In this document: positions 51,366-61,900 of the stretch, piece after piece
Layout: each line of letters starts with the position of its first letter
Numbering within the stretch: the first letter of the stretch is position 1
Assembly: GCA_905221605.1 (NCBI GenBank)
Contig: CAJNDS010000113.1
Span: forward strand, 1,282,082 to 1,346,081
Reading direction: 5' to 3'
DNA length: 64,000 nucleotides
From: Symbiodinium natans
Taxonomy: Eukaryota > Sar > Dinophyceae > Suessiales > Symbiodiniaceae
Notes under the pieces: generated by a model
The model's database searches: none
Told to the model about the DNA's origin: nothing
What the model saw: only the letters and a program-made list of their open reading frames with translations
Program-made: the position numbers and the translations under genes

Positions 51366-51450
51366 TCTTATTTTTCTTCTTCTTCTTCTTCTTCTTCTTC
51401 TTCTTCTTCTTCTTCTTCTTCTTCTTCTTCTTCTTCTTCTTCTTCTTCTC
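51366..51450. repeat. (CTT)n microsatellite
   Basis: CTT units upstream (gene strand) of the putative first exon of 2a at 51289; a pyrimidine/purine-rich tract. Confidence 0.85.
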
Positions 51451-51482
51451 TTTGTTTTCTCTCTCTCTCTCTCTGCAACCAA

Positions 51483-51570
51483 TGTTCACACCTATACTAA
51501 CAGTCCTTCATAGGGATTCGCTACAATAATCCCTATTAAGGAGCTGTTGAAGGGGGACACATCCCAAGCT
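51483..51570. mobile_element. element, AACAGTCC family
   Basis: TGTTCACACCTATACTAACA ... AAGGGGGACACATCCCAA, adjacent to a (CTT)n tract. Confidence 0.55.
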
Positions 51571-51589
51571 GGTGCCTGGCATGGCATGG

Positions 51590-51746
51590 AGGCCAGCCCT
51601 AAGCCCTAAACCCTAAGCCCTAAACCCTAAAGGCTAAACCCTAAACCCTAAAGGCTAAACCCTAAACCCTAAACCCTAAACCCTAAACCCTAAACCCTAA
51701 ACCCTAAACCCTGAACCCTGAACCCTGAACCCTGAACCCTAAACCC
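51590..51746 (-). repeat. telomere-like array between 1A and 2a
   Basis: CCCTAAA units with CCCTAAAGG(CTAAA) and CCCTGAA variant clusters. Confidence 0.9.
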
Positions 51747-51865
51747 AGCCAGCTTACGATATAGTCGTCGCGCACCAAAGCCACCAGACACAGAATGGCG
51801 GACTCGGCCCGCTCCTGCTCCTTCGGCTCCGAGAACCTGGCAGAGTTGCGTTTGTTGTTGTGCAG

Positions 51866-51998
51866 GGGGTTTAGGGTTTAGCCTGGTTTAGGGTTTAGGG
51901 TTTAGGGTTAACCCTAGGGTTTAGGGTTTAGGGTTTAGGGTTTAGGGTTTAGGGTTTAGGGTTTAGGGTTTAGGGTTTAGGGTTTAGGGTTTAGGGCT
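51866..51998 (+). repeat. telomere-like arrays meeting head to head
   Basis: TTTAGGG units run into a short inversion (TTAGGGTTAACCCTAGGG at about 51904-51921) and continue as TTTAGGG: a small palindromic centre inside the array. Confidence 0.8.
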
Positions 51999-52463
51999 TA
52001 AGGCCATTCAGAGTTCAGCCACCCGCCAAGCCACGCACTGCGGAGTTCTGGGTTCAAGGGTTTATAAGGTTCCGGGCTCGTGCGCCTGGCGTGCAAGCCA
52101 CTCTCGACATCCAGTTCCACAAAGGCATCGCGCAGATCAGCCAATGTGGGCATGGTCCTCATCAAGATCCGCTTGAGGGTTCAGGGTTTAGGGCCTAGGG
52201 CCTAGGGCTTAGGGCTTAGGGGGGTCAGGGCTTAGGGTTTAGGGGGTTTAGGGTTTAGGGCTCAGGGCTTAGGGGCTAAGGGTTTTGGGTGTCTCCAAGT
52301 TGAGATTGTAAGGACTGGTCGATTCCGAGCATCGACGAAGTCAGCACCATGGAAGTGAAATTGCTGGGGCTCGCCGTGCGTCCCGGCTTGCTGGTTAACC
52401 TATACTCCCCTTAGAACCTTAAAGGGTTTAGGGTTTAGGGTTTAGAGTTTAGGGTTCAGGGAA

Positions 52464-52577
52464 ATCCTATACTCCCCGTAGAACCTCAATAAAAATGACA
52501 TTTTTAATATCCTCTTGGGGCTTACTTAAACAAAAAATTGAAAAACTAATTCCCAAGGTGGATATAGTAACGGAGTA
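52464..52577. mobile_element. element, CTATACTCCCCGTAGAACCT family, with a truncated second copy
   Basis: Full copy TCCTATACTCCCCGTAGAAC ... AAGGTGGATATAGTAACGG. A second left end (CCTATACTCCCCTTAGAACC, 52398-52424) lies 40 bases away, separated by a telomere-like block. Confidence 0.6.
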
Positions 52578-52794
52578 AGACTCAAGTAGCGGATGGCCTT
52601 TCCTCAGTGGCAAAGAAGGTTTTTTATAAAAGCCCTCTTTGCAAAACCCTCTTTGGGTTTTTCTAAAGACCCTCTTTGGGCAAACAAAATTGCGTGACGC
52701 TGCGTGGGAAAGGTCGGAAAAGCAGCCGGCAAGTAGCATTCGGCGCGTTGTCGCAAACTCGGGCGCACAAGACATCGATGGGGAACCGCGGCAT

Positions 52795-52941
52795 GCTGCT
52801 TCAGCCAAGCAGCGATCATCCATGTAGAGGTCCAAGTAAAAGGAGTTGCATTCACATGCATGCTTGGCACAGTCATCGGCTGCTTCCAAAATGTCGTGGG
52901 CGCATACATCGCCATCGGGCACAGTATAGCGGGTGATGAAC
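52795..52941 (-). CDS. channel 1A C-terminal exon
   Basis: After CACAAG|G it reads FITRYTVPDGDVCAHDIL, then EAADDCAKHACECNSFYLDL. The CAK...NSFY portion recurs in 1C ([12 protein letters not shown], about 13.0 kb). Function unknown; taken as the C-terminal tail. The 3' end was not defined. Confidence 0.4.
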
Positions 52942-55900
52942 CTTGTGAGAGACACCCCATCCCGAAACTGAACCCCGGCCCACTTGCACCTGGGAGCAAC
53001 ACTTGCTTGACAGAGTAGGACCGGCAAGTGGCTCCGTGGCGTACTCCACAAACATGGTGGCGCAGGGGGGAGAATGAGACCTTGAAGGACAACCAGCAGC
53101 TTGTCAACACACCCCCCCCCCACCTTGCAAAGGCGAATGCTGACGTAACTCAACCATATATTAACAAGAAATACATTATTAACAATAATAATCACAACAG
53201 TACTACAGTAATGATTATAGTAATAAGAAGAAGAATCGCAGTCTATCACGAAGTCATAGTCCAATAAATCTCATGCCCAGCAGCAAGATGTCGGCCAGCT
53301 TGTGCCCTGACAGAAGGAAGACCTCCACAGGGGGGGAAACCCTAAACCTTAAACCCTAAACCCTAAATCCTAAACCCTAAATCCTAAACCCTAAGCCCTA
53401 AATCATAAACCCTAAATCCTAAACCTAAACCCTAAACCCTAAACCCTAAATCCTAAACCCTAAACCCTAAACCCTAAACCCACGCGAGGAGTCGCGGAGC
53501 TCGTCAGACCGCAAGGGCTCGGGCTTGCCGAGCGCAAAGCCCAGGGTTTAGGGTTTAGGGCTTGGGGTTGAGGTTTAGGGTTTAGGGTTTAGGGTTTAGG
53601 GTTTAGGGTTTAGGGTTGAGGTTTAGGGTTTAGGGTTTAGGGTTGAGGATTGAGGGTTTAGGGCTTAGGGCTTAGGGTTTAGGGGGTGCTATTGCCACCC
53701 GACTAGCCACAGCACAGTGGGGTTCAATGGTCGGACTTAATTAGGAGCAAGGGAAAGGAAAAACTGCCCAGGACTCACGCCCTCTGAGGCATTCAGATTG
53801 GGACATAGATGGGATAGGAACGGTAAAGAGCAGTGCCCCACCGCCCCAGCCCCAGGGTGTAGGGTTTCGGCTTCAAAATTCAGGTACGCCCATCTACCAC
53901 GGCAGTACGAAGCCGGCTGTGACGGGAGCATGCTCCACCTAAGTTATCTTGGCGGTGCCCAGATCACTTGGTGCTCCACGAAGGGACGAGGGTGGTGTTT
54001 GTGTTAAGGCTGTTTGCATGCGGTGGCACGCGTCTAGAATCTAGACATCACGAAGCCTTTCCAGTTCACTCCGACCCTCGAGCCATGTGTTCAAGATCCC
54101 GCAATGAGTGGATGGAGAGCACGGCCTCTGCGAAAGACTCGGCGACCAGTGTGCAGTCGTGCATCACCGCTTCGACATACATGGCCACCTCAAGATGACT
54201 GAACTCTGGAAGTTGCTCGCTCCGACATCCCCCTCTTGCACTCTTAGAGAAAGTCCTGGGTTTTGGGTTTAGGGCTTGGGGTTTAGGGTTTAGACTGAAA
54301 GATGATGTTGAAGACTCCTTTGCCTCGGCAAAATACCGGTGCTCATCGACGAAGTGAACCACGTTGTTGGCCATTTCAAGCTCTGTGCCTCGCGCGAGCA
54401 CAGGGCTCGAGTACACACAAGTAGGGTGGTTTTTGCCGCCTGCCAAGCAGACTCGCCACACTGAGGGCAACGCCGACACTTGAAACACACCTACTTGTTA
54501 AGCAGGTCAGTGTGTGAAGCCCTGCAACAAACACAGTGTTTAGGGCTTAGGGTTGATTATAGCCCTTATTAGGCTACCACTTCTTCGTACCCAAGAACCT
54601 CCAAGTAAGCTCCTCACGAAGCAACTTTGCCGCGCCTACTGAGAAGGCTCCGTGGCTGGTGATGTACATATGCGCGGCGAGGGACGCCTCAATGAAGACG
54701 GACTCTGCCTGCAAACGATGCTCTCGGCGCAGTCTGACGGTCGTGAACTCTGGACTACACTACGGCTGCCACAAAATGGGCCTTTCCTTAACGGCACTTT
54801 CCCGGCGACACCATGTCAGGCACGTGACCGATTTTAAGACGCGCAAAGCAGCAAAGCCTTTGCCTTCTGCTGCTTCACTGGTGGACACTTAGTGAACTTG
54901 AGTGTGATCTGTGTTCGTTTCCCGGTGTGGGCATCCAGGCTTGCAGTCGGGGAGAGGAGAGTGTTTTCGTGATCGCAGAACCAGACCATCAAAACGAGGC
55001 CACGCACCATCCAGCCTGGAGCCGGCCAGGACTCGAAGACACTCGGCGATAGTGGGAGCCACTGGAAAGACCACCCGGTCAAGAAGGGTCACAATCAAGA
55101 GTCAAGAGGCTCCGGGACTGAAGAATTGAAGAATCCGTGAGGCGCCGCCCCCCGGCGCGCACATGCGCCTCTAGACTGCAGCCTGCAGCGGCCCAAACCA
55201 GTGCAGCTCGCGCTGAAAAAGCCTCCCTGGTGGGATAGGTTGGACAGTGCATGCACGCAAGTGTCCCCATAGCTGCCTTCGTTTGCTGGCATCTGCTGCC
55301 CGACGCCGAGAGGGAACCCAAAACGACACTTTCGCTCCTCCAACCCCCCGGACCCAGTGAATCGATCAAGGAGAGGGCAGTCGGGCTGTTCTTGGGAAGT
55401 GCACGTTATCTCAACCGTCAACAAGGCCTGTCATTTTGTGTCAGCGAGAGCCCTAAACCCTAAACCACAGATGATCACCACCCAGAAGAGTGGCTTGGCC
55501 TCGCTGAAGTACATCTTGTCCAGGGCTCTGCAAAACTCAGCGAACACATACCTGTCACTGGGTTCTTAGTTGAGATGAAGGAACCAGGTATACTACATAC
55601 TTTTTTTCAAGGGTTTAGGGTTTAGGGTTTAAGGTTTAAGGGGGACGTAGGGCACCTTTTTCTCTCACTCCCGGTAAGTGTAGTAACAAGTGGGGTCAAA
55701 GATGCCGCTCAGAACCATATTTAGGGTTTAGGGCTTAGGGTTTAGGATTTAGGGCATCCTCGGTTGGCTCTGTCAAGGTCAAGACACGGAAAGATCTTCG
55801 CCGTCAAGAGGTACAAAGGATGTCCCCGGAGGTGATCTGAAGCGATTTGCTGCGCAAATACACGTTGTATGCACACAGACACAGACGGACAGACTGGAAG

Positions 55901-58900
55901 ACAAACAGACGGACAGACCTAGGTGGAGCAACAACAACCTGTAGGCACTCCTCTTCTGTACTCATGCAGCCTCCCAGCTGAAATGTAGCCAATTCTGCGT
56001 GAAGGATCGGTGAAATCAAGGAGGTGTCATATCCAATCCTTCGCAGCAAAGTTACAGCGTATCACTTTGCACAGCTGAAGACGCACACAACACTTCCAGA
56101 ACTGGTGTCAACATGCACTCGAGGATCGGGGAATGGCGCGTCATCTTGTAGTCGGCATAGCTCATGATGCGCATCATCAACCTAAACCCTAAACCCTAAA
56201 CCCTAAACCCTAAACGTTAAAACCCTAAATGCGACACTGGCAGCAGCACACTTGCCCGACACTTCGGCCACAGCCATGCTAGTCAGTGCAGGCGGCTCTG
56301 TTGACACTGCTTTAGTTTGAAGAAAGATCCGCAGCTCACGGCGCTTGCCTTGGACATTCTGCACTAAGGTGCAAAGCCAGTGGCGGCAAAACGCATGTGC
56401 TCAACACATTCAACACACATCGCCTGCTGACCGAGCTTGCCACAAGGCTCCAGATTTGTGAGTCAAGTTGCGGCTGCGCTCGTTGTTGACTTGGCGAATC
56501 TCATGAAGCGTGCCAGTTAGTATCGACAATGCCGATCCGATGACTAACACCTCAGCTCTTCGACCGCAGTGCATGGCACTTGCCATATGTTGGCCAACGA
56601 AAGAGCACCTTGCTGCATACAGGGAGCTGTCAGAACAAACACCAATATTGCGACGACGTGCTCCAACCCGCTTGCCTCCCAATGTACGGCTGACACCACT
56701 GCAAGGGCAACAAACCCTAAACCCTAAACCCAAAATGCAAACGTGGTAAAGGTTAAGCGGCCGGGTCCAGTTGCGGTGGGGCCGGTGGCAGCAGGATCCA
56801 GCCGATAGCGTGAACATACTGGATGCTTGGCTGAGCGGTGGCGATACCCGCTATCTCAATCCTGAGCGCAGCGCCGCGCCAAACCCTAAACCCTAAACCC
56901 TAAACCCCAAACCCTAAATTGCACTTGCAACAAGTCTGGACCATGGGGCATGAGTTGGCATGTCTCATACTCACAGCCCTCAACGGGGATTTATAGTACC
57001 CCCTACTCGAACCCCTCTCCACGAGCTAGTGAAAGGGGGAGCATCCCAAGAGCGTGCGCTTTTCCCGAAGGCTTGCAAGCGCCCAAAACCCTAAGCCCTG
57101 AACCCTAAACTTTGCCCTAAACCCTAAACCCTAAAACCTAAACCCTAAACCCTAAACCCTAAACCCAGAACCCTAAACCCTAAACCCTAAACCCTTTGCG
57201 TCGGAAGCACCAGCTGCCCATCTCCAGATTCTCTGATTCAGAAACGGCCTCTCAGCGCGATGCCCCAAAGCTTAAGCCCTTGCCCATGCAGCTACTTCCC
57301 AAGAGTTTGCAAAAACAATAATCATAATAATCATCATCATCATCAGCAGCAGCAGCAACATCATCTTAAAACAAAAACACCATGGGCAGTCCGCACACGT
57401 GACGGCGCCACGCTGTGGCGCTTCGTTCGTGACGGATCAGGGCTCCCTCTAGATTTTAGGGCTTCAGTCGCTCACTCTCGCACAAGGCTGGCAAGGTTCT
57501 TGGGTCATAGTTGGTCAAGCTACTCTACAGATGCAGGGAAGACAAACCCACAGAAACCCCAATCCCTACCCCGAACACCTGGCGACCACCACAGCAACAG
57601 ACAAACACGATGTTTTGGGGTTTAAGATTTAGGGTGTATGGAATGAGGGCGTTAGGTACAGTACTGATAACCCCCTGCATTTAGACCCTTGAAGGGATTG
57701 TATAGGGCAGCCCTGTTTTTAAGGCACGGTACTGGGGCAACCTGGGAAAGGCCCAGGCAGGCCGCGTTCGCGCTGAAATCCAACCCCCCCGCTAAACCCT
57801 AAACCCTGAACCCTGAACCTTGAACCCTGAACCCTGAACCCTAAACCCTAAACCCTAAACCCTCCCCCACCTTTCCCACGACGAAGAAGATGCAGGCCAG
57901 GACATGCGTCACGCCTCCAATCACCATCAGCATTCGGCCGATGGTGAAGAGCAGTATGAGCCACTGGCGCCCCATGGAGATCACCTGCGGGCAAAGCCAG
58001 GGTTTAGGGTTTAGGGTTTAGGGTTTAGGGTTTCGGGTTTCGGGTTTCGGGTGTCGATTCCCTACGTCCATGCCCAACTATGGCACCAGGTTCTCGATTA
58101 TGACGTTGACTTTGCCAGCTTTGAAGATTCGCAGAATGCGAAGTGTTCCTGAGCGACTGCCCAAAGCAAAGCATGAAGATCCGTCAACGTGCACACTCTC
58201 ACTTCCCATATCACACACGCTTTCTGGCTCCGACCCCAGCATATTGCGGCCCTGCATCGCATCAAGCGAAGGTAACGTGCAGATCGAAGGGGGCGAAGGA
58301 AGTCCTCTTGCTCCTGGCCGAAAAACGACTGAATCACATCTACAAGTAATAGTTATCGACGGGTGCTTTGAAGTACTGGACTGGCACTCGTTTCATTAGG
58401 CCATTAGGCAGTCCTCCGAGATGTTGGTCAGGAATCCTGCTGCATAGTCCACCACCAGGACAGCCACATCGAAGGGGAACCAAGTGCGAAAATAATTGAC
58501 TGCGATGTCCTGACGCTATGCAAGCTTTGCACACTATGGTGAAGGCTCCCGCGACTTCGGATGACGCAGTGCGATGGCAAGATTCGGGGCTCATTACTGT
58601 GCCCCACTTCTTCCAGCCTTCAAAAACTCTATGTCCGAGGGTTTAGGGTTTAGGGTTAGGGTTTAGCCTACATCCTCCCAGCAGCTTGCGGCACTGAGTC
58701 TGGTGGAGGCGGACGCGAAAACATAACCCTAAACCCTAAACCCTAAACCCTAAACCCTAAACCCTAAACCCTAAACCCTAAACCCTAAACCCTGTGGGCA
58801 CTTCGGTCAAGGCACCTTCCTCTTCAGCTGCAGGGTGCCTCGGGAATTGAAACCGGGCATATTGCTGCCACTTGCTCCGCTGTGTCTCGTGCTCACTTAG

Positions 58901-61900
58901 GGTTTAGGGTTTAGGGTTTGGGGTTTAGGGTTTAGGGTTTAGGGTTTAGGGTTTAGGGTTTAGGGTTTAGGGTTTAGGGTTTAGGGTTTAGGGCTTAGGG
59001 TTTAGGGCTGCCAGGGGCCACCAGCTCTTGCAGCCGAAAAGCCCTTTCTGTAAAAGCCCGTGTTGAAGGACATGGCCATATCCTTGCACTTGCCATGACA
59101 ACATAGTCTACTAACTGCTTATTAACCCCCAAAAAATTCTAAAACATTCTTCCGTATAAGGGTAATATGGGGATTGCTATTTTTGTAGGGTTCTTCGGCG
59201 AATAGTAGTAGTGTGACGGCATGTGGTGACGCGGCGCCCCCCCTCCTTTGCTGTGCAGTCAGGTCTCCAGCGGCCAGAAGATTAGAGACGTCACTGACAA
59301 GATCTGCAAAACGACGTCGCCGCCGGTTGGATTATCCATAAACGGCGAGAAGTCCAGATCAAAGGCCATGGTGAGGGGCAGGAGAAACGCGTCCAAGATG
59401 ATCAGGGCCACACTTACAAAGTCCCAGCCGACTCGGAACTTGGAGTTGGGTGGTACAACAAGGGTGTCGCACTGGTCGAACTCACTCTGCAAAGCCCTGG
59501 TGGGGGACCTTTTCTGCGATCCAAGAGATGACGTGCGGGCAGCCGAGGACCTGTTCTTCGTGATGCGGCTGGATGTCTCAACTGCTTCACCGGCCTCGCC
59601 AAGGGCGTTCTGTCAGGACAGGACACTTCTCAAGCAGACACAAGAGACGTCACAAGCTCTTCGCGGGTAGAGGCCCGGCATGCAAAAACACACACACACA
59701 CACACACACACAAGAGAGAGAGAGAGAGAGACACGGCAGGTTTGCGGCGCGCCTTTTGAGAGATCTCCATTAAGTGCGAGTTGAGCCGAAAATGGGGCTG
59801 AGATGAGAAGCCCTCCTGCAATGCTGTTGCAGATTGCCGCAGCACCAAGGCCCCAATCCTGAGACCGCCGGCATGTTTTTTTTCTGAATGGGCAGTTCTC
59901 TACATTTGGTTTTGTCTTAAGGGTTCAGGGGTTTAGGGTTTAGGGTTTAGGGCTTAGGGTTTAGGGTTTAGGGTTTTCACAAGGGTTTAGGGTTTGGGTT
60001 TTGGGCTTTTTATGGCACCCGCTTGGCTGGACGAACCGCTCAGCAGGACTCCGACAACTCTCTCACATAGTCCGACATTGCCCATACTCTGCATGTTGAA
60101 AGATACAATTGTCTTCTGCCCAAAAACCAGCGAAAGACTAAGACCCAAGTGGTTCAGGGTGTAGTGTTTCGGGTTTAGGGCCAAAATATAGTACAACACC
60201 CTGAAGAAGGACCCCCGTAATTTAGAGAACTCCCCAAATGAAAAGAGTTAATGCCCTTTGGTTGAGCCGTCGATTACTGCAGTTGTCGTTTGCAGCGAAG
60301 CTGATGGCCACCCTTCTGCATAAACCCTCAACTACCCATGAGTGTCATCCCCTAAACCTTAAACCCTAAACCCTAAATATCATCGCCGGGGGTCGACATG
60401 CTCTCTTCGGCGGTCTGTCCATGCAGGTCGTTTAGCGGAGTCAGCGTCATAGTAATGCTGGTATCCGGGAGCAACAAGGAAGCCAACGGTGAAACTTCGG
60501 CTGCCAGCAAAGGACTTGCCGTTGGCGCCTGGAGACGAAGTACAGTTACAGCTGGCTGCACAACTTGGTATGGCATGGAGACGTATGAATGAACCTGAGC
60601 ATAGAACTCGTGAAACCCTAAACCCAGCACCCTAAACCCTAAACCCTAAACCCTAAACCCTCCGGGCGATGCCTCCACAGCGCCATCTCTTCGATCGAAC
60701 TGCCGAACGAGATCTAGATCAGAGCCGATGTCCTGGTGCACCCTGGCCACCTAGCGAAAATGGCGCGCAGCATCGCATGTCGCAACTTTTTGCCCTAAAC
60801 CCTAAACCCTAAACCCTACACCCTAAACCCTAAACTTTTTGCCCCAGGTGCCTCTTGCTGGATGTTGCCGAAGGCCCGCTGCAGCTCCGCTTCCAGGCCA
60901 GCAAGGCCTGGCCGCCAAGCGATGAGGCGGTTCGCTTATGATAAGGGGGCGACCCTCTTTGGGTTCCCATGATATGGGGGCTGCTATCTGCTGGGGTTAT
61001 ATCTATTCGGGGGGGGAGGGAAGGTGGGGGGGGGGGGGGGTATTTCTGCTTTGGGAAGGACCCAGGTTGGCGTGCAGTGCAACATGAAACGGTGCCAATG
61101 CCCTGAATTTCAGAAACCCAGCGCATGCTCAGATCCAGGCGTCGCGCGACTGAGGACTGGATTTCGAGCAAGGAACCCGGCATGGCATGGGATATGAGGC
61201 AGGGTAGTAGTATCCCCAAGAGCACACCCAATATATACACTCACCAAAAATAGCAGCAATGTAAGCCCTGGTTTAGATTAGGATGTACTGTTGGGGGCTA
61301 TTGTTGCGAGTGCTCTGGCTGCACAAACTTTCTTCATCATCATCCGTGTCACAGGACCTGCAGATATTCGGGAAACGGCCGTGGGCATGTTGGCTGTCGT
61401 TTAGAAGCCTTGGCAACGTGTCAACACACAACCCAGTATGGGGCCAAAGTTGAACTCAGACGTGCGGCTGCGGTCAATGCATGCTGCACGTCTTCGTCTG
61501 TGGCTTGAACTACCCATGTGGTTGATGAAAGGACCCATTCCCCAAAATACCCCCCTTCCCTGCCCCTAGTAACCCATAAAACAAAAATCTGTAAAAGTTC
61601 TCCCAAGAAAGACCTTTCGATTAATCCCCCTGTCCAGGTTTTTGGCATTTGGCTTCGAAAGATTCCTCTCATGTTCGACGAAAGATGGAGGAGCCCAGTG
61701 AGACGTGGTGCAGTTGCCAAGCACTTCCAGAGCCCTTCCTGGCATGGGACACAGGCTGCTTTCGCCAAAGCCCTTTTTGATGGAAACCCCGCTGCTTTTG
61801 TGCGCCCCGTTCTCGGTATCTCCCACCCTAAACCCTAAACCCTAAACCGTGGGCGTGGGAGCTGCCAGATGTCGCAAGATGAAGTCGAGCATTCTCCTCT

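Noticed and set aside
55482-55551. YVFAEFCRALDKMYFSEAKPLFW as an S4-S5/S5 segment of a sodium/calcium-type channel
   Set aside because: Paralogues in 1B (KVFAEICRVIQKNLY) and 1C ([16 protein letters not shown]) place it inside the cNBD-like region after the HPLF motif.
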